Shown: in pieces, positions 17,901 to 24,592 of the stretch
Layout: the number at the start of each line of letters is the position of its first letter
Position numbering within the stretch: the stretch's first letter is position 1
From: CAZPNX01 sp964518765
Lineage (GTDB): Bacteria; Edwardsbacteria; AC1; EtOH8
NCBI GenBank assembly: GCA_964518765.1
Contig: CAZFJC010000010.1
Location: 1-64,000 of the forward strand
Reading direction: 5' to 3'
DNA length: 64,000 nucleotides
Made by a program: the position numbers and the translations under genes
The notes under the pieces: model-generated
What the model was told of the DNA's origin: nothing
The model's input: the letters and a program-made list of their open reading frames with translations, nothing else
The model's database searches: none

Positions 17901-18482
17901 CAGGGCGTCTATCGCTTCCTTGATCGCAGCTTCGATCTGACCTCGGGAGAGCTGATATTCACCAACGCCGCCCTCATCGACCCCCAGCTCAACCTGACCG
18001 CCCAGACCACGGTGGTCAGGGCCGAGGGCGATGAGAGTAAGCAGTACCTGATTTCGCTGCGGGTGACCGGCACGGCTATGAAGATCAAGCTGGCCTTCAC
18101 CTCGGATCCGCCCCTGGCCGAGGGCGACATCCTGGCTATGCTGGGAGCCGGGATGAGGGCCGACGAGCTGAGCAACATCGATCTTGGTTCACAGGCCGCC
18201 CGCGGGCTGGACTACGCCCTGAGCCTGGCCACCGGCTGGGGCCAACGGAAGACAGGCTTGGACATGCTCAAGATAAAAACCATGACCGGCGCCGAGAAGG
18301 GGGCTCAGATAACCATCGGCAAGTATGTCACCCCCAAGGTCTACGTCACCGCCGGGGTCGGCACCAACCTGGCCAGCGAGTTCCAGGCCGAGTATCGATT
18401 CAATCCCCGCAGCGCCCTGTTCGCCAATAAGGACGAAAAGGGGACCTATAACCTTGGCATGAGGATGCGCTTCAAGTACTAG
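14970..18482 (+). CDS. tamB: TamB-like translocation/lipid-transport protein (AsmA/TamB, DUF490)
   Basis: The 1170-residue protein has one N-terminal membrane anchor (ILLALLTVSVLTGLAWLLVY) and a long beta-rich body, as in the TamB/YhdP family of periplasm-spanning bridges. The C-terminal ~300 residues carry the DUF490 signature, for example GVYRFLDRSFDLTSGELIF, LAEGDILAMLGAG and the final beta segment MRMRFKY. It probably links the inner membrane to the TamA-like barrel encoded 99 bases upstream and acts in outer-membrane protein insertion or lipid transport. The GTG start at 14970 has only a weak ribosome site. Confidence 0.92.
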   Translation: MIGKFDIKIRDILLALLTVSVLTGLAWLLVYVNSARTRARIKAGLEARLSGALKREFRLGDVGFRLPLSFSIDGAAVASWDSLSRGALLSVEEVRVSADPLRSLFQRRIIVSGVHLKGAKVTLEQDQSGRWNFEDLFKADSTKPKGRKNFPPVSMPFLSLSGSSVSVRLAKGREQIEAVRFKAGLRMGGERLELDINDLGLREPKRGLELKKVVGLFHLSGDTLGLRDFRARIGESQLEADFWLDNTSKSFEASRIGLRLDLADIGRALVAPAGSYQGIVEVEASGQGTFDDPCGELKISGRALSVNRIKLQQLSLSAVAREGRAEISSLELRSGAGKASASGRLVWSKQQYQLRADIERLDVGSMLPAKKKGTLKTEINGRLACQGTGFDSKGLGATAELFLHRSSFSGIPLDTLECRLTAAGGALEIERFHLRSGQAAMDVRGDVYPKAISVELETDEIELAQFGPLVGLKDLSGKLRFNGLISGETSNPDIIATFRLKEGAAAGTSCDYLDGSMSMKSLRSSPIGDGKFIAVGIKAGGQKIERVALLTELRGLDWGGFSMVVSKDSLTEANVVGRVEIKKKDVALVVSKLYYAYGPQMVANSQPVEVVISSTGVSLKPSRFIIGRGVMTAEGDYFSANKGLRARVAFRGLDSRRLVELAGLDKTVHGYLDLDLRVDGTLTDPALDLRLSVNTLRFEQFTADRLDMDLGYREGRLDLRRLDVLRFGQLSEITASAPLSLGLGKDIKKLPEGPISGQVILRDIGTWAFFPMADLLSVWEGRVDVNVKLYGTTTQPLFSGEATVNNGKMVLRPFGMYLHSVQARAHFNADSIVIDNVSALTENNGTVQIKRGEILLEKFLPTTMNFLVATERSPVRNIPFIEANVNSSIVIGGTVNNPKITGDVTVNSALITMPFAPAEEPPPPEGEVKPLDMSLNITGAQGIWLRNKDADIELSIDNLNVRLHQNLLFLSGRLNTIQGVYRFLDRSFDLTSGELIFTNAALIDPQLNLTAQTTVVRAEGDESKQYLISLRVTGTAMKIKLAFTSDPPLAEGDILAMLGAGMRADELSNIDLGSQAARGLDYALSLATGWGQRKTGLDMLKIKTMTGAEKGAQITIGKYVTPKVYVTAGVGTNLASEFQAEYRFNPRSALFANKDEKGTYNLGMRMRFKY

Positions 18483-18524
18483 ATCGTAAACAGCCAACCA
18501 GCCAATAAATACCATCACTTTCCA

Positions 18525-19538
18525 ATGAGAGATGTGAGACTAACAGCCCTGTTGGTAACGTTGCTATTGGCGGCCCAAGCGATTCCGGGCTCTCCGATCG
18601 ACTGGACAGAGTACCAGGGTCCGCCCCCGGGCGCCAGGGCGGCCGGCCTCTCCGGCTGCATGGGGACGGTCTTCGATGAACCGACCATGGTCTATTGGAA
18701 CCCGGCCGGCCTGGCGGTGATGGCCTCGTCCATCATGAACGTCAGCTACCAGCATTCATCCGGTCTGTGGCACGACCCGCTGTTCTCCGGCCCCAAGCGG
18801 GTGGATTTCATCTCCTTCGCCAGCCGGGGAGCCGGGATGTCCTGGCGCTCGCTGGCCCGCTATCAGGGATCGTCGACCGTGGGAAACGGCGCCGACTCCA
18901 CCTTTAGCTACCTTAGATACGGCGCCGACGAGTTCACTCTGGCCCTGGCCAAGCGAAACGAGGACAACGGCTGGTCACTGGGTATGGCCGGCAAGCTGAT
19001 ATGGGCCCGAGCGACCGAAGTGGGTCAAGCATTCTCAGGTGGCCGGTGGGGTGCCTGTGATATCAGGGACGAGCACGGCTATGGCTACGGATTTGACATT
19101 GGAGTGCAGGGCAGCTACCAGGTATGGCGGCTGGGGTTGGCAGCCCGGAACCTGCTGGGCCGAGTGCAGTGGAGGGGTTTCGGGGACGACCGGCTCAAGC
19201 CGCAGCTGGCCGGCGGACTGTCATGGCACCGCCAGCAAAGGTTGGTGCTGTCGGCCGGAGGGGAAAAATATCTGGGAGAGGCCGTCCCACGACTACGCTA
19301 CCATAGCGCCGGGGAATACCATCAAGCGATTCCGAACTACGGCGCGGCCATCATTAGGGCCGGATACAGCCAGACGTACCGGGGGCCCAAGGACGGGTAT
19401 AGCTGGAGCCTGGGGCTGGGATACTTCTACCGCCGGTTCAGGATCGATGCGGCCGGCGTCAACCGGCGCGATTCCTTAAGCGGCCGGTGGCGCTGGAGCT
19501 ATCTGGGCTCGGTCAACTTTTTCGCCGATCAGAAGTGA
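18525..19538 (+). CDS. PorV/UPF0164-like outer-membrane beta-barrel protein
   Basis: The 337-residue protein has a signal peptide (MRDVRLTALLVTLLLAAQAI) and then GARAAGLSGCMGTVFDEPTM followed by VYWNPAGLA, the hallmark of PorV/PorQ and UPF0164 barrels, which resemble FadL. Alternating polar/hydrophobic strands fill the rest. In Bacteroidetes, PorV shuttles T9SS cargo to the attachment complex; four proteins with T9SS-like sorting domains occur in this window, so a similar role is possible here. It follows the tamB-like gene by 42 bases and ends just before a tRNA promoter. Confidence 0.75.
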   Translation: MRDVRLTALLVTLLLAAQAIPGSPIDWTEYQGPPPGARAAGLSGCMGTVFDEPTMVYWNPAGLAVMASSIMNVSYQHSSGLWHDPLFSGPKRVDFISFASRGAGMSWRSLARYQGSSTVGNGADSTFSYLRYGADEFTLALAKRNEDNGWSLGMAGKLIWARATEVGQAFSGGRWGACDIRDEHGYGYGFDIGVQGSYQVWRLGLAARNLLGRVQWRGFGDDRLKPQLAGGLSWHRQQRLVLSAGGEKYLGEAVPRLRYHSAGEYHQAIPNYGAAIIRAGYSQTYRGPKDGYSWSLGLGYFYRRFRIDAAGVNRRDSLSGRWRWSYLGSVNFFADQK

Positions 19539-19562
19539 CCGTCTGCCCAAGACGGCCCGTCC

Positions 19563-19592
19563 TTGACAAGGCCGCGGGGTATTTGGTAGAAT
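19563..19592 (+). promoter_or_regulatory. Promoter of the tRNA-Thr/Tyr/Gly cluster
   Basis: TTGACA (19563-19568) and TAGAAT (19587-19592) with 18 bases between. It lies 23 bases before the mature tRNA-Thr 5' end. Confidence 0.8.
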
Positions 19593-19615
19593 ATCATCCC
19601 TCGATGACCAGCCGG

Positions 19616-19691
19616 GCCACCGTAGCTCAGCTGGCAGAGCAGCGGTTTTGTAAACCGCGGGTCGGGGGTTCAAATCCCTTCGGTGGCTCCA
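19616..19691 (+). tRNA. tRNA-Thr(TGT)
   Basis: Acceptor arms GCCACCG (19616-19622) and CGGTGGC (19681-19687) pair fully, with encoded CCA. The anticodon stem GCGGT/ACCGC closes loop TTTGTAA; anticodon TGT at 19649-19651. T-arm GGGGGTTCAAATCCC-like. Confidence 0.97.
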
Positions 19692-19733
19692 GGCGCGTTA
19701 CTACGTTTGACGTGATAACGTTCATCGTAAAGT

Positions 19734-19818
19734 GGTGAGGTTCCCGAGCGGTCAAAGGGAGCAGACTGTAAATCTGCCGGCGAAGCCTTCGGAGGTTCGA
19801 ATCCTCCCCTCACCACCA
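19734..19818 (+). tRNA. tRNA-Tyr(GTA)
   Basis: Acceptor GGTGAGG (19734-19740) pairs with CCTCACC (19808-19814), with ACCA at the end. It has a long variable arm typical of bacterial tRNA-Tyr. Anticodon stem GCAGA/TCTGC, anticodon GTA at 19768-19770, followed by AAA: the A36-A37 context is that recognised by MiaA/MiaB. Confidence 0.97.
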
Positions 19819-19931
19819 CCTCATCCAATCGACAATTAACGATGGACCAGGTGCATTGTAAGTTGTTACTCGTTAGTTGACAAGCAGGCGGAGCATCCCT
19901 CGACCAGGCTGGGGACGAAGGGGGCGGTCAT

Positions 19932-20006
19932 GCGGGTGTAGCACAACGGCTAGTGCTCCTGCCTTCCAAGCAGGATACGACGGTTCGATTCCGTTCACCC
20001 GCTCCA
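19932..20006 (+). tRNA. tRNA-Gly(TCC)
   Basis: Acceptor GCGGGTG (19932-19938) pairs with CACCCGC (19996-20002) and CCA is encoded. Anticodon stem CCTGC/GCAGG, loop CTTCCAA, anticodon TCC at 19965-19967. Confidence 0.97.
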
Positions 20007-20038
20007 CTCAAGGAAAGGGTTGGTAAAACCAAGCAGCT

Positions 20039-20062
20039 GCCGACGCAACGTCGGCTTTTTTT
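20039..20062 (+). terminator. Terminator of the tRNA cluster
   Basis: GCCGACG/CGTCGGC stem around CAA, followed by seven T residues. Confidence 0.9.
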
Positions 20063-20079
20063 ATTTGCCCCACGAGGCT

Positions 20080-20107
20080 TTGCCTTGAAGCTGCCTTATG
20101 GTATAAT
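20080..20107 (+). promoter_or_regulatory. mtaB promoter giving a leaderless mRNA
   Basis: TTGCCT (20080-20085), 16-base spacer, TATAAT (20102-20107). The ATG at 20114 is seven bases after the -10 box, at the expected transcription start, and no ribosome site exists. Confidence 0.7.
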
Positions 20108-20113
20108 TAAATC

Positions 20114-21352
20114 ATGCCAGGAACCTTCCGCATAGTGACCTTCGGTTGCAAGACGAACCAATACGACTCCCAGCTTTGGAGAACGTTTTTCGAGCAAGCT
20201 GGCTGGAAAGCGGCCGACGGTTCGCCTGATGTCTGGCTGCTCAACAGCTGCGCCGTCACTGCTGCCGCGGAGCGCCAGGCCCGACAGGCGGCCCGCCGGG
20301 CCAGGAAAGAGGGGCCGGAATCCCTGGTGGTTCTGGCCGGCTGCGCCGGCGAGGTGGCCGCCTCCAGTTTCGTGCGGATGAAGGAAGTTGACCTGGTGGT
20401 CGGCCGCTATGGTCCATCCTCGGCCACCTCGGTCATGGGATTGCTGGGGGCTGGCCCTGAGGCCATGCCTCGGGGCATAGACCGTTTCACCGGCCAGACC
20501 CGAGCCTTCCTTAAAATCCAGGACGGCTGCAGCCATGCCTGCGCCTACTGCATAGTGCCCAGGGCCCGGGGCGTCACACGCAGCCGCGACCTGGCCGAGG
20601 TGGTGGCCGAGGCTGCAAGATTGGTGGATTCAGGCCACCGGGAGATAGTGGTGACCGGGATCAGGCTGGGAGATTACCGGCCCTCACTCTCCCTGGTGCT
20701 GGCCGCGCTGGCCGGCCTTTCAGGTCCAGCCAGGATCAGGATCTCCTCGCTGGAGCCTGACGACGTGGCCGAACAACTGATCGAGACCATCTCCCGCCAT
20801 CCAATGATCGCCCGTCATCTTCATCTGCCGCTGCAGAGCGGCAGCGATCGGATGCTGACAGCTATGGGCCGTCCCTACCGAGTGGGGCAGTACCGAACCT
20901 TGCTGGAGAGGATATCGGATGTCATCCCCGGCGTAACGTTCGGCACCGACCTGATGGTTGGCTTTCCCGGCGAGACCGAGGAGGATTTCAGGGCCAGTCT
21001 CGAGGCTGCCCTGGAACTACCCATAAGCCACCTTCATGTTTTCAGCTACTCTCGGCGCCCGGGGACCAGGGCGGCCGACATGGGAGGGCAGATACCCGAG
21101 GCTGTCAAGAAGGAGCGCTCGCAGAGATTGAGGGAGGCCTTCAGGGAGAAACAGCACCGACTTTGGCAGGGTTTGGTTGGGAGCAGGGAGAAAGTCCTTT
21201 TCGAGACGGGCGAGGGCGGACGATGGTCCGGGCTGGGCGAACACTATTTCCGGGTATTTTCCGATTGGCCGGACGCGCTGCACAACAGGATGAGGCTGGT
21301 GCGCCTGACTTCGGTCCTTGGCGAGGGCCTGGAGGGGGTGATCGAGCCGTGA
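20114..21352 (+). CDS. mtaB: tRNA t6A37 methylthiotransferase MtaB
   Basis: MtaB adds a methylthio group to t6A37 of tRNAs reading ANN codons. The 412-residue protein has the N-terminal UPF0004 domain with its three cluster cysteines (TFGCKTNQYD, NSCAVT, AGCAGE); TFGCKTNQ is the MtaB/YqeV form, as opposed to MiaB's TYGCQMN. The radical SAM motif is CSHACAYC near residue 138. LHLPLQSGSDRML and GTDLMVGFPGETEEDF are radical SAM methylthiotransferase signatures. The last ~60 residues look like a TRAM domain. The start is fixed by the leaderless promoter. The next gene starts within its last codons. Confidence 0.93.
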   Translation: MPGTFRIVTFGCKTNQYDSQLWRTFFEQAGWKAADGSPDVWLLNSCAVTAAAERQARQAARRARKEGPESLVVLAGCAGEVAASSFVRMKEVDLVVGRYGPSSATSVMGLLGAGPEAMPRGIDRFTGQTRAFLKIQDGCSHACAYCIVPRARGVTRSRDLAEVVAEAARLVDSGHREIVVTGIRLGDYRPSLSLVLAALAGLSGPARIRISSLEPDDVAEQLIETISRHPMIARHLHLPLQSGSDRMLTAMGRPYRVGQYRTLLERISDVIPGVTFGTDLMVGFPGETEEDFRASLEAALELPISHLHVFSYSRRPGTRAADMGGQIPEAVKKERSQRLREAFREKQHRLWQGLVGSREKVLFETGEGGRWSGLGEHYFRVFSDWPDALHNRMRLVRLTSVLGEGLEGVIEP

Positions 21353-22665
21353 GCCCCATGCCCAAGAAGTTCTTCATCGAAACCTACGGCTGCCAGATGA
21401 ACATCTACGACTCGGCCAAGATGCGGTCCCTGTTGAAAGGCAGCGGATTGTCCGAGGCGCCGTCGGTCGATGAAGCCGATCTGGTGGTGCTCAACAGCTG
21501 TGCGGTGCGGGGGCACGCCGAGGAGCGGGTGCTGGGCCGGGCGGCTGAGCTGGCCGGGCTAAAGAGAAGAAGGCCGGGGATCAGGTTGGTGCTGGCCGGA
21601 TGCGTGGCCCAGGAGCACGGTCGGGCGCTGCTGGACAGGTTTCCCCACCTGGATGCCGTTATTGGCACCGAGAGCTACGACTGCCTGCTGGACGTCATGG
21701 CTGACGAAGGAAGCATCCGGTCCAGCCTGGTGAAACAGTGCCGGCCGGAGCCGGTTCGTGATATCTTCCCGGACTTCGGAGGGCGGCCAAGCGCCATGGT
21801 GGCGGTGATGCGGGGCTGCAACAACTTCTGTAGCTATTGTATAGTGCCCTTTGTCAGAGGACGGGAGCGTTCCCGAGATCCGCAACAGGTGCTATCCGAA
21901 ATTCGGTGGCTGGCGCAGCAGGGCATCCGGGAGGTGACCCTGGTGGGGCAGAACGTCAATTCATACCGCTGGGGCGACGTCCGATTTCCGGAGCTACTGC
22001 TGGCCGCCTCCTCCGAAGGTATCAGGCGCCTTAGGTTCATCACCTCGCATCCCAAGGACCTTGGGCCTGAGCTCCTGGAGGCCATGGCCTCAGATCCCAG
22101 GATCTGCCGCCACCTTCATCTGCCTCTGCAGAGCGGAAGCGACCGGGTGCTGGCCATGATGAATCGCGGCTATACCCTTTCGCAGTATTTGGATATAGTG
22201 GTTTTGGCCCGTTCCATTGTGCCCGGCCTAACCCTGACCACCGACCTCATCGCCGGCTTCCCTGGGGAGACGGAGCAGGAGTTCCTTATGACCTTGGAGG
22301 CCGTGGAGGCGGCTGGTTTCGACGAGGCCTTCACCTACAAGTACTCTCCCCGCCCGGGGACGGCCGCCGAAAGGCTGCCGGGGCAGCTATCGGAAGGGGT
22401 GCGGCAGGAGCGGCTGGAGAGGCTGATCGTCCTGCAGCGCAAGATGGCCCTGGCCTCGAAGCGGGCCGAGGTTGGCCGGGTGGCCGAGGTCATGGTCGAG
22501 GGACTGAGCCGCAAGGGGGGAGACCAATGGTTTGGAAGGACGGGGGGCAACAAGCCGGTGGCCTTCGCCTCCGATCGAAATCTTAGTCCAGGGGACCTGG
22601 TGATGGTAAAGGTGGAAACGGCCACCGAGGCCACGCTCAAGGGGCGGTGCGTAGACGACCGCTGA
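21349..22665 (+). CDS. miaB: tRNA i6A37 methylthiotransferase MiaB
   Basis: MiaB converts i6A37 to ms2i6A37 in tRNAs reading UNN codons, such as the tRNA-Tyr encoded just upstream. The ~438-residue protein has FIETYGCQMNIYDS, NSCAVRGHAEERV and AGCVAQEHG for the auxiliary cluster, the radical SAM motif CNNFCSYCIVPFVRGRERSR, and a C-terminal TRAM domain. GTG at 21349 overlaps the mtaB stop and is about ten bases after a GGAGGGGG ribosome site; ATG at 21358 is the alternative. MtaB and MiaB side by side allow both classes of ms2 modification. Confidence 0.94.
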   Translation: MSPMPKKFFIETYGCQMNIYDSAKMRSLLKGSGLSEAPSVDEADLVVLNSCAVRGHAEERVLGRAAELAGLKRRRPGIRLVLAGCVAQEHGRALLDRFPHLDAVIGTESYDCLLDVMADEGSIRSSLVKQCRPEPVRDIFPDFGGRPSAMVAVMRGCNNFCSYCIVPFVRGRERSRDPQQVLSEIRWLAQQGIREVTLVGQNVNSYRWGDVRFPELLLAASSEGIRRLRFITSHPKDLGPELLEAMASDPRICRHLHLPLQSGSDRVLAMMNRGYTLSQYLDIVVLARSIVPGLTLTTDLIAGFPGETEQEFLMTLEAVEAAGFDEAFTYKYSPRPGTAAERLPGQLSEGVRQERLERLIVLQRKMALASKRAEVGRVAEVMVEGLSRKGGDQWFGRTGGNKPVAFASDRNLSPGDLVMVKVETATEATLKGRCVDDR

Positions 22666-22740
22666 TGAACGAGAGACCGCGGTGCTAATAAATCTAACCC
22701 GGAAAGATGAAGCTTTAGGCCATATTTTCTTAAAAACAAC

Positions 22741-22770
22741 TTGACAAGCCGCCCCATACTTTGCTATAAA
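22741..22770 (+). promoter_or_regulatory. Promoter upstream of the FG-GAP surface protein
   Basis: TTGACA (22741-22746), 18-base spacer, TATAAA (22765-22770). The predicted transcript would begin at or near an ATG at 22777 that opens a 16-codon frame, ahead of the main start at 22892. Confidence 0.75.
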
Positions 22771-22891
22771 ATTACCATGTTCAGCAGGCATACATATTAC
22801 ATGGCTTGCCTGATTGGCGCGACTTGAAGACGAAGCCTTTGTCTGTGATGATGGAAACACGGGCAGGGGCTTTAACATTTCAATAACTGTC

Positions 22892-24562
22892 ATGAAGCGC
22901 TCAATTTTCACATTTGGCATTTTCACCCTGAGCGTAGTCGAAGGGCTGCTTTCTGTTTTTGGGTTTAGTCATGCCCTCGTCCCGAGCGCCTCAGCGCTGT
23001 TCGGCGTAAACTCCGCCGAGGGGCAGACCACTCACAACCTTGAGATCATCTGGCAGCGGGGGATACCGGACACCAGCCTGCGGTATTGGGGTGCGGCCAT
23101 AGCCGGGGTGGGGGACGTGAACGGGGACGGGTATGACGACGTGGCTGTGGGCTGCTTCAGGATATATTCGGACCAAGATACGGCCAAAGTGTTCGTATAT
23201 TACGGTTCGGCGGTAATGGACACAGTACACGATGTGCTCATTTCCGATTGGAGCGGCGGGCACGACGGGCTTAGCATCTGTGGGAGTGACATAAATGGCG
23301 ACGGTTACAGCGATTTAATAGTATGCCGGGACAAGGTTTACATCCATTACGGCAGCCCCACCGGGCCGAGCGTTACACCGAATATAGTATTCGGGGGTAG
23401 ATTGTATGAAAGTTTTACCAGCGTTGCCACCGGCGACCTGAACGGCGACGACACCACGGACCTGATAGTAGGGGACTTTTGGAATATGAACGGCAACGGA
23501 CACGTGAATATATACCTGGGTTCGGCGGCGTTTGACACCATACCGTGGCTGGTTATACGGGGGCATGGAGGTGAGGAATCTGGCAGTGATGTAAAATCGG
23601 GAGGTGATGTTAACAACGATGGCTATGAAGACCTGGCAGTTGGGGCATTTAATTATGACGGTGAGAGAGGTCGAGTTTATTTATTTCATGGCGGCAATAC
23701 TATGGACACAGTTCCCGATTGGTGGAAGGATGGCTCGCCTGGCGATCAGTGGTTTGGAGCGAACGGCCGATTGGCTGATATTTGCATTGATAGTATGGGA
23801 TTCGATAGGATATGGGCGGGGGAACCCTGGTTCCCAACGGGATATCCAATGTCACCCGGACCACTTAATGGTTTAGTTTGGTTGTTCTATGGTGGGACTA
23901 CAATGGATAGTTTACCCGACATTACAATAATTGGTTCGTCTGAAAGCAGCGAGATACCATTGGCTGCCTGTGTCAGTATTTATGACAGTTTATCGGGTTA
24001 TAGCAATTTGTTTGCAGGCTCTAATGACGGCGCGGATACGGCATATGGCAAAGGTTATTATTGGTTAGGAAGAAATCCGCTGGACACTATCGTTGATGGA
24101 TGGGTGGAAGGAAGAAATAAATATGATCGTTTTACATCCCGCGGCAATTCTGCCGGGGACGTGAACAATGACGGCAGAGAAGAGGTTATATTTGCTAATA
24201 ACAACGGTTCTGATAGATTAGTAGTAATCTGCAAGTACACCGGCCCAAACGGGATCGATATGCCAATTGCCAATGGTGAATTACTAATGGCGAAATTACA
24301 CCAAAACGCACCCAATCCCTTTAAGCATATAACCACCATCAAGTATCAGATAACAAAGCCCGGGAAGGTTAGCATCAAGACATACAACATAGCCGGGCAA
24401 CTGGTGAAGAAGCTGGTAAACGAAGATAAGAAGACGGGAAGCTACAAAGTGACGTGGGACGGCCGGGACGAGAAAGGCATATTAGTGTCAAACGGAGTGT
24501 ACCTCTGCCGGTTACAGGCGGGCGATGACGCAGAGACAATGAAGATGACGATCATAAGGTAA
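22892..24562 (+). CDS. FG-GAP repeat surface protein with C-terminal T9SS-type sorting domain
   Basis: The protein (556 residues from the ATG at 22892) has an export signal starting MKRSIFTFGIFTLSVVEGLL, then at least five integrin-like FG-GAP calcium-binding repeats, for example GDVNGDGYDDVAVG, SDINGDGYSDLIV, GDLNGDDTTDLIVG, GDVNNDGYEDLAVG and GDVNNDGREEVIF. The last ~85 residues are the sorting domain: NAPNPFKHITTIKYQI, KTYNIAGQLVKKL, VTWDGRDEKG, NGVYLCRLQAG. It is probably secreted and attached to the surface. Part of the signal peptide (TLSVVEGL) is encoded by a copy of a dispersed repeat (22926-22945). The central part is AT-rich. The ORF is open further upstream, to 22814, but that extension would put residues before the signal peptide. 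Confidence 0.85.
   Translation: MKRSIFTFGIFTLSVVEGLLSVFGFSHALVPSASALFGVNSAEGQTTHNLEIIWQRGIPDTSLRYWGAAIAGVGDVNGDGYDDVAVGCFRIYSDQDTAKVFVYYGSAVMDTVHDVLISDWSGGHDGLSICGSDINGDGYSDLIVCRDKVYIHYGSPTGPSVTPNIVFGGRLYESFTSVATGDLNGDDTTDLIVGDFWNMNGNGHVNIYLGSAAFDTIPWLVIRGHGGEESGSDVKSGGDVNNDGYEDLAVGAFNYDGERGRVYLFHGGNTMDTVPDWWKDGSPGDQWFGANGRLADICIDSMGFDRIWAGEPWFPTGYPMSPGPLNGLVWLFYGGTTMDSLPDITIIGSSESSEIPLAACVSIYDSLSGYSNLFAGSNDGADTAYGKGYYWLGRNPLDTIVDGWVEGRNKYDRFTSRGNSAGDVNNDGREEVIFANNNGSDRLVVICKYTGPNGIDMPIANGELLMAKLHQNAPNPFKHITTIKYQITKPGKVSIKTYNIAGQLVKKLVNEDKKTGSYKVTWDGRDEKGILVSNGVYLCRLQAGDDAETMKMTIIR
22926..22945. repeat. CCCTGAGC...GAAGGG dispersed repeat inside a signal-peptide coding region
   Basis: The 20-base string CCCTGAGCGTAGTCGAAGGG is an imperfect palindrome. 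It is a motif I recognise as a common dispersed repeat of environmental genomes. It is read in frame as TLSVVEGL. Confidence 0.6.
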
Positions 24563-24592
24563 CCAAACAACAAACAGAGAAAGGAAACGGTC

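Noticed and set aside
19487..19738. 83-codon open frame over tRNA-Thr
   Set aside because: It overlaps the tRNA promoter and gene and the end of the PorV-like gene; clearly spurious.
19616..20006. Classic tRNA-Tyr-Gly-Thr-tufA operon
   Set aside because: The tRNA set is similar, but a terminator follows at 20039 and the next gene is mtaB, not tuf.
22666..22891. Riboswitch (for example c-di-GMP type) before the FG-GAP gene
   Set aside because: A CAGGCA/TGCCTG hairpin and a purine-rich stretch exist, but no known conserved core was found.
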